Below, one piece after another: positions 35,509 to 43,974 of a DNA stretch of 64,000 bases; within the stretch, counting starts at the first letter, position 1, and every line of letters starts with the position of its first letter. The stretch covers positions 1 to 64,000 of the forward strand of contig CANKJK010000007.1 of assembly GCA_947482665.1 (NCBI GenBank), given 5' to 3'. The notes below the pieces were generated by a model. It was not told the origin of the DNA and did not search any database. It worked only from the letters and a program-made list of their open reading frames with translations. The position numbers and the translations under genes were made by a program. The DNA comes from Acidobacteriota bacterium. Its GTDB lineage: Bacteria; Acidobacteriota; Vicinamibacteria; Vicinamibacterales; UBA2999.

Positions 35509-36455
35509 CACGCGACCGCCAGTTCCAGAGCCCGGAGCGCCATCCCGGTGAGCGGAATCAGCACATCGCGCGATGCCACCGGCGACACCGCGCCTGGCAG
35601 GGCCACAAAGCCGCCAGGATCGAGCAGCAACGCGGTGGCACCAATCCGCGCCTCAATGTTCTGGCGCACGACGTCGACGGGCCACTCGGCGCTCCCGCCG
35701 CCGGCCACATAGACCGCCTGGAATCCCTTCCCCTCCAGGCGATCCTGGTAATACATCACCGCCTGATGCACGAAATCGCCGACGTCGACCCGGTCCTCAT
35801 CGGTCCGCGTCCGATAGAACAGGACGCGATCCCCTCGAAGCACGACGACCGCGCACGCATCTTCCCGGACATGTACCAGCAGCCAGTCCCCCGACGGTGC
35901 AGACCCGGACAGCCGCAGGTTCACCGCCGCTGTCGTCGCGATATCGACGAGGCCTGCCTGCAACCCGGCATCCGCGCACACTTTTTCGTATTCGGCCAGT
36001 ACACCCGCCCGCACCACCGTCGCCAGGAATTCGTGGCCGGCCGCTGTGCTCGTACCCGGGACAAAACTGACGCGCGCCTCTTCCGGCGCAAACGGCACGC
36101 CCTTTCGCACCTGCCACTGGACCAGTTGCGCCAGGTCCTCGCGTCGCGCCGGCAGGTGTTCGAGCCGCACCAGGGAGACGCGTGCCATGGCATCGGGTAC
36201 CACCAGAGCAATCCGGCGCACCCGCGCGCCCAGGCGCCCTACCACGTCACCGATCGCCGCCGTCACGGCGGCGGCATCGTGGATATTGGACGCCACGAAG
36301 CCGGGCGTCACCGCTCCGGCACGCACCACACTTGTCGCGACGGCAGTTACCGTGGGCCTCCCGCTACGGACATCGATGACCAGCGCAGACACACGGTCCG
36401 CGGTGATCTCAACGGTGGCGTCAGGGACAGGACGAGCGAACCAGGCTGGACTCAT
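35508..36455 (-). CDS. pilM: Type IV pilus assembly protein PilM
   Basis: PilM is the actin-like cytoplasmic protein that binds the N-terminus of PilN and couples the assembly ATPase. The protein (315 residues) has the divided actin fold with VDIATTAAVNLRLSGSAPSG and the nucleotide-binding VYVAGGGSAEWPVDVVRQN. Its regions are diverged but colinear with PilM. I use the ATG at 36455; a TTG at 36473 in the same frame would overlap the pilB stop. Confidence 0.85.
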   Translation of the reverse strand: MSPAWFARPVPDATVEITADRVSALVIDVRSGRPTVTAVATSVVRAGAVTPGFVASNIHDAAAVTAAIGDVVGRLGARVRRIALVVPDAMARVSLVRLEHLPARREDLAQLVQWQVRKGVPFAPEEARVSFVPGTSTAAGHEFLATVVRAGVLAEYEKVCADAGLQAGLVDIATTAAVNLRLSGSAPSGDWLLVHVREDACAVVVLRGDRVLFYRTRTDEDRVDVGDFVHQAVMYYQDRLEGKGFQAVYVAGGGSAEWPVDVVRQNIEARIGATALLLDPGGFVALPGAVSPVASRDVLIPLTGMALRALELAVA

Positions 36456-36462
36456 CGCGGGC

Positions 36463-38091
36463 TCACTCGACAAAGGTGACTTTATTAATCTCGCGCAGCG
36501 TCGTCATGCCGAGCATGACCTTCTCGACGGCCGACTCACGAAGGAAACGCATCCCTTCGTCGTGCGCGGCGCGCTTGATCTCGGAGTTGGGCCGCCGCGC
36601 CAGGATCATCTCACGGATGGGATCGGAGAGATTCAGCAGCTCACAGATCGCCGTCCGCCCCTTGAAACCAGTGCCCCCGCAGTCAATACACCCGGCACCT
36701 TCGTAGAAGGTGTGCGTGCGGGCCAGGTCGGGATCCATGCCGGACGCCACCAGCAGCTCCGGCAACACCGTCGTCGCCCGGCGGCAATGGCTGCAGATCA
36801 ATCGGACGAGGCGCTGCGCCATCACGCAATTCAGCGCGGAGACAAACTGGTACGGCTCCACGCCCATGTTCAGGAAGCGACCCAGTACATCGACCACGTT
36901 GTTGGCGTGAACCGTCGTGAAGACCAGATGACCTGTCAGTGCCGACTGAATCGCAATCTGCGCGGTCTCCGAATCGCGGATTTCACCGACCATGATCTTG
37001 TCCGGGTCATGGCGCAGAATCGACCGCAGCCCGCGGGCGAACGTCAGTCCCTTCTTCTCGTTGATCGGGATCTGCGTGATGCCCTGCAGCTGATACTCAA
37101 CGGGGTCTTCAATCGTGATGATCTTGTCCTCGACGGACTTGATCTCCGATAGACCCGCGTAGAGCGTCGTCGTCTTGCCGCTACCCGTCGGACCGGTCAC
37201 CAGCACCATGCCGTACGGCTCGCGGATGTACTTTCGAAAACGACGCAGCTCCAATTCAGGAAAACCCAGAATATCGAGTGTGAGCTCCGTAAACTGCTCG
37301 CTGATCGACTCCTTGTCCAGGATACGGATGACCGCATCCTCTCCATGCACGCTGGGCATGATGGAGACACGAAAGTCGATGGTCTTCCCCGGCGTCCGCA
37401 CCTTGAACCGGCCATCCTGCGGAATGCGCTTTTCCGCGATGTCGAGCTCCGCCATGACCTTGATACGCGAAATGATCGGACTGTGGAACTGCTTCGCGAT
37501 CGGTCGCATCGCGGGCTGCAGCACACCGTCGATGCGGTACTTGACGTGCACGGAGTCGTCGCCGGTCTCGATATGGATGTCGCTGGCCCTGCGCTGGATG
37601 GCGGTAAAGATCGTCGAGTCCACGAGGCGGATCACCGGGCTGACGTCGCTGGTCAGCTTGTCGACGGTGAGGTGTTCCTCCCCGTTGTCGTCCTCCTGCA
37701 GCACCTGAAGCTGAAACCCCTCCGTCGCCTCTTCGAGGACCCGCTGCGAGCTCTCGCTCTTCTTGAGAATGGACTGGATCGCAGAGGGCGCACCGACCAT
37801 GACGGTGACCGCCGTGCTCAGCACCGTCCCCAGCTCATCGATCATCGGGAGGTCGGTCGGATCCGACACCACAATCACCAGCGACCGTCCATCCCGGCGC
37901 AACGGCACGAACCCGTAGCGCAGCATGAGGTCGGCCGGAATCGTGCGGAACAACTCCTGGTCGATGCGGAATGTATCCATATCGACAAAGCCGACGCGGT
38001 ACCGCTCGGCGAGGGCTCGCGCGCGCGCGACCTCCGCGGCATAGTCCTCGACGGGTTGCACAAGTGTCTGGCTGATCGGGTCTTCGGACAT
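36463..38091 (-). CDS. Type II secretion/type IV pilus assembly ATPase (PilB/GspE)
   Basis: This hexameric AAA+-like motor powers pilin or pseudopilin assembly. The 542-residue protein has an N-terminal MshEN-type domain (about 20-110), Walker A GPTGSGKTTTLY (from 300), an Asp box (TIEDPVEYQL), Walker B (IMVGEIRDSETA) and a His box (GHLVFTTVHAN). A zinc-binding cysteine tetrad (CSHC, CIDC) near 430-465 is typical of GspE and PilB. No PilT-type retraction ATPase is seen in the window, which favours secretion or non-retracting pili. It is four bases after the PilC gene. Confidence 0.92.
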   Translation of the reverse strand: MSEDPISQTLVQPVEDYAAEVARARALAERYRVGFVDMDTFRIDQELFRTIPADLMLRYGFVPLRRDGRSLVIVVSDPTDLPMIDELGTVLSTAVTVMVGAPSAIQSILKKSESSQRVLEEATEGFQLQVLQEDDNGEEHLTVDKLTSDVSPVIRLVDSTIFTAIQRRASDIHIETGDDSVHVKYRIDGVLQPAMRPIAKQFHSPIISRIKVMAELDIAEKRIPQDGRFKVRTPGKTIDFRVSIMPSVHGEDAVIRILDKESISEQFTELTLDILGFPELELRRFRKYIREPYGMVLVTGPTGSGKTTTLYAGLSEIKSVEDKIITIEDPVEYQLQGITQIPINEKKGLTFARGLRSILRHDPDKIMVGEIRDSETAQIAIQSALTGHLVFTTVHANNVVDVLGRFLNMGVEPYQFVSALNCVMAQRLVRLICSHCRRATTVLPELLVASGMDPDLARTHTFYEGAGCIDCGGTGFKGRTAICELLNLSDPIREMILARRPNSEIKRAAHDEGMRFLRESAVEKVMLGMTTLREINKVTFVE

Positions 38092-38095
38092 CCGC

Positions 38096-39301
38096 TTATT
38101 TCATCACCGAGCTGAGCTCGAAGAGTGGAAGATAGAGGGCCAATACGACGCCCGCGATGACGACGCCCATCACGACAAGCAGGACCGGCTCCACGAGCGC
38201 GATCGCGCGAGAGACCTCGGTTTCGATTTCCTCATCGTAGAAGTCCGCCAGGCTCTGCAGCATCTCTTGCAGGGCGCCTGTGGACTCTCCGACTTCAATC
38301 ATCTTGATCGCCACGTCCGGCAACACCCGGCGGTCGCGAAGCGCGGCCGCGAACGACTGCCCCTCCCGGACCCGGCCGGTAGCCGAACGGACTTCCCTCG
38401 CCATATACCGGTTCGTGAGCGAGTCCGCGCCAGTATCGAGCGCGTTGACCAGCGGAATACCTCCGCCAAGCAGCGTTGCCAATGTCCGCGCGAACTGCGT
38501 GGTTGCGAACTTTCGCAGCGTCGGCCCCACGCCGGGCATTTCCAGAAGAATCCGGTCCAGGCGCTCACCCTGGCCCGGCCGCCGATACCAGTGCAGTGCC
38601 AACGCGCCCAGCGCCACCAGCCCGCCAAGAATGAACCAGAAGTAGTTCACCAGGACATGGGAGACCGCCACGATCATGCGCGTCGCCAGCGGAAGTTCGG
38701 CATTGAAACCGGCATAAAAGTCGCCGAAGGCCGGCACGACCTTCAGCACGATGATGCCGACCAACCCAAACATCATCAACACCAGCAACGCCGGGTACAT
38801 CAACGCCGACAGGGCCTTGCGGCGCACCGTCCCCACGATCTTTTCGTAGCTGACGTAGCGTCGGATCACGCCATCCAGATCGCCGGCTCGTTCACCGGCC
38901 ATCAACGTGGCGGCATAGATCGGAGGAAACTGCGCCGCATAGCTGGCGAAGGCCTCCGACAGTGCAGAACCGGCCCGCACCTTCGCGTGGACGTCGTCGA
39001 GAATCGCTTTGAGGGTGGCGTCCTCGACGCGCTGGCGAAGGATGTCCAGCGACTGGACCAGCGGCATGCCGGCCTTGAGCAGCGTCGCCAATTCCTGATT
39101 GAACACGAGGAACTCCCGGGCATTGACGCGTCCCCCGCCCGACTGCGTGGAGAACCGAAAGGCCCCGCCCTTGCGCTCCACCGACAAGACGAGGAGCCCG
39201 CGCTCCTCCATCAACTGCCGGAGCCGGGCCTCGCTCTCCGCCACATAGACGCCGTCCTGGATCTCCCCGGTGGTTGTCGCCAGCCGGCAGCGGAACTCCA
39301 C
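38096..39301 (-). CDS. Type II secretion/type IV pilus inner-membrane platform protein (PilC/GspF)
   Basis: The 401-residue protein has two tandem T2SSF domains, each with a helical bundle and membrane segments. The first contains FNQELATLLKAGMPLVQSLD and LMYPALLVLMMFGLVGIIVL, and the second FARTLATLLGGGIPLVNALD and VEPVLLVVMGVVIAGVVLAL. It is the platform on which the ATPase works. The GTG start at 39301 gives MEFRCRLATTTGEIQDGVY, typical for the family. The unknown lipoprotein gene ends 17 bases upstream. Confidence 0.92.
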   Translation of the reverse strand: MEFRCRLATTTGEIQDGVYVAESEARLRQLMEERGLLVLSVERKGGAFRFSTQSGGGRVNAREFLVFNQELATLLKAGMPLVQSLDILRQRVEDATLKAILDDVHAKVRAGSALSEAFASYAAQFPPIYAATLMAGERAGDLDGVIRRYVSYEKIVGTVRRKALSALMYPALLVLMMFGLVGIIVLKVVPAFGDFYAGFNAELPLATRMIVAVSHVLVNYFWFILGGLVALGALALHWYRRPGQGERLDRILLEMPGVGPTLRKFATTQFARTLATLLGGGIPLVNALDTGADSLTNRYMAREVRSATGRVREGQSFAAALRDRRVLPDVAIKMIEVGESTGALQEMLQSLADFYDEEIETEVSRAIALVEPVLLVVMGVVIAGVVLALYLPLFELSSVMK

Positions 39302-39318
39302 GAGTTGCCTGCGCGCGC

Positions 39319-40203
39319 CTAGCGCGCCTCCACGAACGCCCTGAACACGCGCACGCCGAGTTCCCGGGTATCGCGGCTCGCCGCCCCTGGCACAGATGCG
39401 GGCACGAAGGTGCGATCGACGGCGACCTGCACCTCGGTTGCGTCGCCATCCCCGAGTTGGGCCGGACTCAGCGCCACGCGCCGCAACAGTGCCTCACCGG
39501 AATGCAACGGAAAGGTATCGACAACCGTGTCGCCGATCCGAACCGTGACCGTTTGCGCTTCGGCAAATCCCCCGGGACGGTCCACCTCCAGATAGAGCAG
39601 CGCATTGCGCTTCGGATTCCTGAAGGCCAGCGTCCCGACCCCCTTGGACCACTGCCACTCTCGGGCGCTGCCCTCGGCCTGCTCCGTCGCGTGCCAGCCG
39701 TCCTTGAACACCACCAGCAACGACTCCCCCTGGAGCTGCAGGCTCAGGCGGCCCGCCTCATAGGAGCGCTGCCCCTTCGTGGTTCCCGCAAGCGGGAGGC
39801 GCTGTCCACTACCTCGCGCGAACGCACCCATCTCAATCCGCAGCTCCCCCACGTACGGGAGCTTGGGAGCAAACGTCGTCCGTGTGTACTCAATGGTCTG
39901 CCCGGGCTTCCACCCAGCCATCGACCCCGGAGGCTGGTGGTCATCCGTCCACAGGAGCTCACCGTCCGCATCCAGGAAATGCACAAACACCCAGCCATCC
40001 TGCGGAAAGGCCGGCGCATCAGACGCCACGGTCCACTTGTAGGACATTTCAATCGGCCCACCCACCACCGCGTCCGGGCGCACCAAGGTCACCGTCGGCG
40101 TCGCCACGGGTGGCACGGTGTCGGCCTTGCGTGCGCAGGCCGCCCCCATCGTCAGGGCCAGCAGGCCCACCCACACCGATAATCTGCTCATGTGCTCTGG
40201 CAT
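39319..40203 (-). CDS. Lipoprotein of unknown function at the head of the pilus/secretion operon
   Basis: The protein has 294 residues from the ATG at 40203 (preceded by GGAG) or 290 from the ATG at 40191. It has a lipoprotein signal ending LTMGAAC and a C-terminal Ig- or CBM-like beta-rich body. In that body, [20 protein letters not shown] and [19 protein letters not shown] suggest a sandwich fold. No catalytic motif is visible, and I do not recognise a named family. The position just before PilC, with a 17-base gap, makes it a candidate accessory protein of that system, such as a pilotin or a surface factor. Confidence 0.65.
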   Translation of the reverse strand: MPEHMSRLSVWVGLLALTMGAACARKADTVPPVATPTVTLVRPDAVVGGPIEMSYKWTVASDAPAFPQDGWVFVHFLDADGELLWTDDHQPPGSMAGWKPGQTIEYTRTTFAPKLPYVGELRIEMGAFARGSGQRLPLAGTTKGQRSYEAGRLSLQLQGESLLVVFKDGWHATEQAEGSAREWQWSKGVGTLAFRNPKRNALLYLEVDRPGGFAEAQTVTVRIGDTVVDTFPLHSGEALLRRVALSPAQLGDGDATEVQVAVDRTFVPASVPGAASRDTRELGVRVFRAFVEAR

Positions 40204-40221
40204 GTTACTCCGCAATTCTGG

Positions 40222-40227
40222 TACAGT
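40222..40227 (+). promoter_or_regulatory. Possible -10 element of the BMC gene
   Basis: TACAGT lies 11 bases before the BMC ATG. Its predicted start site is near 40234, so the mRNA would have almost no leader, consistent with the missing ribosome-binding site. The 35-base gap also contains the upstream region of the divergent lipoprotein. Confidence 0.35.
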
Positions 40228-40238
40228 CCTCCTCGCCA

Positions 40239-40511
40239 ATGACTGGAGACGCACTCGGCCTGGTCGAGACCAAGGGACTTATCGGCTCCATTGAGGCCGC
40301 CGATGCCATGGTGAAGACGGCGCTGGTGCGCCTGGTCCGCACCGAGCAGATCGGTGCCGGATACGTCACGGTCATGGTCCGCGGCGACGTCGGCGCCGTC
40401 AAGGCCGCGACAGACGCGGGAGCCGCCGCCGCCCGCCGGGTGGGCGAACTGGTCAGCGTCCACGTCATCCCCCGCCCTCACGCCGACGTCGAGCGTATCC
40501 TGGCTCTGTAG
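40239..40511 (+). CDS. Bacterial microcompartment shell protein, BMC-H (EutM/PduA type)
   Basis: The 90-residue protein is a single BMC domain: [20 protein letters not shown], then [20 protein letters not shown] and [20 protein letters not shown] proteins form hexameric tiles of the polyhedral shells that enclose aldehyde-generating pathways. The ATG at 40239 is the only sensible start, because the longer frame upstream is antisense to the lipoprotein gene. It lies two bases before an aldehyde dehydrogenase gene. No pentamer (BMC-P), trimer or signature enzyme is found in the window, so this looks like a satellite of a larger locus elsewhere. Confidence 0.93.
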   Translation: MTGDALGLVETKGLIGSIEAADAMVKTALVRLVRTEQIGAGYVTVMVRGDVGAVKAATDAGAAAARRVGELVSVHVIPRPHADVERILAL

Positions 40512-40513
40512 CC

Positions 40514-42268
40514 ATGGCCGCGGACGCAGCCATCCCCCTCCAGCCGACGGACCGGGACCTGGCCTCCATGCACGAGGCTCGGACCCTGGCGAAGGCCGCA
40601 CGCCGCGCTCAGGACCAGCTCGCCGAACTCAGCCAGGCCCAGATTGACGCCATTGTCGAGGCCATGGCCGAGGCCGTCACGCCCCACGCCGAGGCCCTCG
40701 CACGGATGGCTGTCGAGGAAACCGGGTATGGGGTCCTCGCCGACAAGGTCCAGAAGAACCTGTTTGCTGCCACGAGGGTTCGCGACTTCATCCGGCCGAT
40801 GAAGACGGTGGGTGTGATTGCCCGTCACGATGACCGCCGGGTCGTGGAGATCGCCGAGCCGTTTGGCGTCGTGGCCGCGATTGTCCCGTCCACCAATCCC
40901 ACGTCCACGGCCATCTACAAAGCCCTCATTGCCGTGAAGGCCCGCTGTGCGGTCGTGGTCAGTCCCCACCCCTCGGCCGCCAAGTGCATCACTCGGACGA
41001 TGGAGATCCTGAACGAGGCGGCTCTCAAGGCTGGGGCTCCCGAGTCCACACTCGGCTGGATGCGCACGGTCACCCTCGAAGGCACCCAGGAGCTCATGCG
41101 CCAGCGCGAGGTCTCCGTCATCCTCGCAACGGGAGGCATGGGGCTGGTGCGCGCCGCGTACAGCGCCGGCAAGCCCGCCTATGGCGTCGGTCCCGGCAAT
41201 GCCCCCTGTTACATCGAACGGACCGCGGACGTGCCAAAGGCCGTGGCGGACATCATCCTGGGTAAGACGTTCGACAATGGGGTCCTCTGCTCGTCGCCCA
41301 ACTCCGTCGTGGTCGATGAGTCCATCTCGGAAGAGGTGCGCCGGACGTTTGTGGCCCAGGGTGCCGTGTTCCTGGACGACCGGGCCGCCGCGACACTCGC
41401 CGCCGCCCTGGTGACGGCCCAGCGTCTCCCCAATCCCAAACTGGTGGGCAAGTCCGCCGTTCATATCGCGCGGGAGGTCGGCCTGACCGTCCCCGAGGGT
41501 ACCCGGGTGCTCATTGCGCCCCTGACGGGCGTCGGCCGGGACTATCCGCTGTCCATCGAGAAGCTCTGCCCGGTCCTCTCCTTCTACGTGGTCAAGGACT
41601 GGCACGAGGGCTGCGAACGCTGCAAGCAGATCCTCCGGTATGGGGGCATGGGTCACACGATGTCGATCCATTCCCGGACGGATGCCGTCATCATGGAGTT
41701 CGGCCTCAAGAAGCCCGCGGGCCGGATCTGCGTGAACACGCCGACCACGCATGGCTCAATCGGGCTGACGACCGGCCTTGCCCCAGCCTTGACGCTTGGC
41801 TGCGGGGGTTGGGGCGGCAACAGCACCTCCGACAACATCACGCCGCTCCATCTGCTGAATATCAAGCGCCTGGCCTACGAGCTCAGGCCCGCCGTTGGAG
41901 CCGCCCCCATCCGGGAATCCAGGGTCCCAGAGGCCCAACTCCCATCACTGCCCGCCCGACAAGGACAGAGCGGCGTTTCCGCCGCTGCGCTCTCGACGCG
42001 GATCGATCAGTTCCTCGCATCGCGCGGTCTGCGTAGCGGCGAGGCGCGCACGGCACCACCCGCAACAGCCTCACCTGAGCCCCCGCGTCCTCAGACGGCA
42101 GCCGCCGTCGCCTTCGTCTGTGAAGAGGATGTGCGCGCCGCGCTGAAGGCCGGCACCACCATCAGCATCTCGGATCGCACGATCGTGACGCCATCCGCTC
42201 GCGAACTCGGCGACGCGCACCGTCTGCTCGTTCATACGTCCGGCCCTGCGGCCACCCGCGCGTCCTGA
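40514..42268 (+). CDS. CoA-acylating aldehyde dehydrogenase with BMC-type C-terminal extension
   Basis: The 584-residue protein is an acetaldehyde/propionaldehyde dehydrogenase (EutE/PduP-like) that turns a toxic aldehyde into acyl-CoA inside a microcompartment. The active-site cysteine is C259 in NGVLCSSPNSVVV, and the nucleotide-binding part includes AIVPSTNPTSTAIYKAL and LATGGMGLVRAAYSAG. The core ends near 465. An extra tail of about 115 residues then has a hinge, an amphipathic stretch (STRIDQFLASRGL) that could be an encapsulation peptide, and a small domain FVCEEDVRAALKAGTTISIS with TPSARELG. The last motif resembles sequences at the N-termini of EutQ and EutT. The stop overlaps the lytic transglycosylase gene (TGATG). 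Confidence 0.9.
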   Translation: MAADAAIPLQPTDRDLASMHEARTLAKAARRAQDQLAELSQAQIDAIVEAMAEAVTPHAEALARMAVEETGYGVLADKVQKNLFAATRVRDFIRPMKTVGVIARHDDRRVVEIAEPFGVVAAIVPSTNPTSTAIYKALIAVKARCAVVVSPHPSAAKCITRTMEILNEAALKAGAPESTLGWMRTVTLEGTQELMRQREVSVILATGGMGLVRAAYSAGKPAYGVGPGNAPCYIERTADVPKAVADIILGKTFDNGVLCSSPNSVVVDESISEEVRRTFVAQGAVFLDDRAAATLAAALVTAQRLPNPKLVGKSAVHIAREVGLTVPEGTRVLIAPLTGVGRDYPLSIEKLCPVLSFYVVKDWHEGCERCKQILRYGGMGHTMSIHSRTDAVIMEFGLKKPAGRICVNTPTTHGSIGLTTGLAPALTLGCGGWGGNSTSDNITPLHLLNIKRLAYELRPAVGAAPIRESRVPEAQLPSLPARQGQSGVSAAALSTRIDQFLASRGLRSGEARTAPPATASPEPPRPQTAAAVAFVCEEDVRAALKAGTTISISDRTIVTPSARELGDAHRLLVHTSGPAATRAS

Positions 42269-43974
42269 TGGTGGGCTGCCCGGTGCGTCTGGCGCTGCTC
42301 TGTGCGGCGTTGGCCTCCGCCGCCTGCGCGACGACCAGCGCACGGCCCACGGCCGTGCCCCCGCAGCCTGGCCCCTCCTCTGGACGCAGCCTTCCATCCA
42401 CGCCGAGCCCCGTTCCCGTGGCCAGCGCGCCGGACCCGGTCTCGGACCTCGTCGCGGCCAGCGTGGCGGCGGAAGCGCGAGCCCAGCGCGAGTTGCAGGA
42501 CGGACACCAGCGCGAAGCCGGGCACGCCTTCGATGATGCGCTCGACATGCTGCTGACGGCACCAGCTGAGATCCGCCGTGCGCCGGCGGTAGCCGATCGG
42601 ATCGAACGCCTCGTGACCCGGGTGTCGGCGTTGGAACTGGACACGCTCGAGCGCCAGCCCAGGCCTGCGCCCAACCCTGACGGCAGCCCGCTGGACTCCG
42701 TGCTGGCCGCCCCGACCTTTGCGCCTCCAGACCCCGTCACCACATCGCGGGTCACCGAGGACCTGACGCACACACCGCATGACATCGACATTCCGCTCAA
42801 CGCCCGGGTCCTGAGCTTCGTCGAGCTGTTCACCGGCAAACTCAAAGGCTTCCTCGAGGAGGCGCTGGGGCGCAGCGTCCGCTACCTGCCGATGATCCAG
42901 CGCGCCCTGACGGCCGAGGGCCTACCCACGGACCTCGCCTTCATCCCGCTTGTCGAGAGCGCCTTCAATCCCAATGCGCTCTCACGGGCCAACGCTCGAG
43001 GATTGTGGCAGTTCATGCGGGGCACGGCCGTGGAGAACGGCCTGCGGCACAACTGGTACGTGGACGAACGGGCTGAGCCTGAACGCGCAACACTGGCTGC
43101 GGCGCGCTATCTGAAGACGCTGCATGAGATGTTCGGCGATTGGCACCTGGCGATTGCGTCCTACAACGGCGGACCGGGACGCGTGCAACGGGCGTTGAAG
43201 CAATCGGGAAAGACAGACTTCTGGATGCTCTCCGCGAACAGCCGGTATCTGCCCAGGGAAACACGCGACTACGTCCCCCTCATCCTCGCCGCGGCTATCG
43301 TGGCCCGAAACCCAGGCCAGTACGGACTCACCGTGCCTTCGGTGGAAGCCCTCCCGGACGCAGAGCTCGTCCAGCTGCAGAGCCCCGTCGACCTCCGCCG
43401 GCTCGCCGAGGCCCTTGAACGCCCCGTGACCGAGTTGCAGACCCTCAACCCGGCCTTGCGACGGTGGGTCACTCCACCAGGGCCGGAAGGCTATCAACTG
43501 CGTGTGCCTGCTGGCAGCGCGCACCAGGTCTCGGCATTTCTCGCCTCAGCCGATGCCACTGAAGATGCGGCGTTCTTGTTTCACACCGCGCGGAAGGGCG
43601 ACACGCTCGCCAGTCTCGCCAACCGGCTCAAGGTCCGCCGGCAGGATCTGGCCGACGCGAACTTCCTGCCTCTTCGAGCGGTGCTGCGCCCTGGCCAGCG
43701 CCTCATCATTCCGCGCGCACCCGGCGGACTCGCCACCGCCGTGCAGGCCCCAGCGGACGACGCTCGGCCGGTGTCCCGGCCAAGAGTGTCGGCCACCCGG
43801 CCCGGAGCCGCGGCCCCTGTGACCCACACCGTCAGGAAGGGCGACACCCTCGCGACCATCGCCCGTCGCTATCGGACGACGGTTGCGGAACTCCGCCGCT
43901 GGAACAGGAACGCCGGAGGCCGCCTCACGCCAGGCGACCGCCTCACCATCAGGCCGCCTGCAAATCGGCGCTGA
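42268..43974 (+). CDS. Membrane-bound lytic murein transglycosylase (MltD-like) with two LysM domains
   Basis: The 568-residue protein has a lipoprotein signal (LALLCAALASAAC), a Pro-rich linker and an N-terminal helical region. An SLT catalytic domain follows, with its glutamate in FIPLVESAFNPNA near 230, then ARGLWQFM and ASYNGGPGRV. Two LysM motifs lie at about 432-480 (HTARKGDTLASLANRLKVRR) and 514-562 (HTVRKGDTLATIARRYRTTV). It cleaves peptidoglycan with 1,6-anhydro product formation. The start overlaps the aldehyde dehydrogenase stop, an unexpected coupling to a metabolic gene. Its stop abuts the next gene's stop on the opposite strand as TGATCA. Confidence 0.92.
   Translation: MVGCPVRLALLCAALASAACATTSARPTAVPPQPGPSSGRSLPSTPSPVPVASAPDPVSDLVAASVAAEARAQRELQDGHQREAGHAFDDALDMLLTAPAEIRRAPAVADRIERLVTRVSALELDTLERQPRPAPNPDGSPLDSVLAAPTFAPPDPVTTSRVTEDLTHTPHDIDIPLNARVLSFVELFTGKLKGFLEEALGRSVRYLPMIQRALTAEGLPTDLAFIPLVESAFNPNALSRANARGLWQFMRGTAVENGLRHNWYVDERAEPERATLAAARYLKTLHEMFGDWHLAIASYNGGPGRVQRALKQSGKTDFWMLSANSRYLPRETRDYVPLILAAAIVARNPGQYGLTVPSVEALPDAELVQLQSPVDLRRLAEALERPVTELQTLNPALRRWVTPPGPEGYQLRVPAGSAHQVSAFLASADATEDAAFLFHTARKGDTLASLANRLKVRRQDLADANFLPLRAVLRPGQRLIIPRAPGGLATAVQAPADDARPVSRPRVSATRPGAAAPVTHTVRKGDTLATIARRYRTTVAELRRWNRNAGGRLTPGDRLTIRPPANRR

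Noticed and set aside
40478-41752. 424-residue minus-strand open frame opposite the aldehyde dehydrogenase
   Set aside because: The plus strand carries a well-supported gene with a catalytic cysteine; this frame has no recognisable motif.
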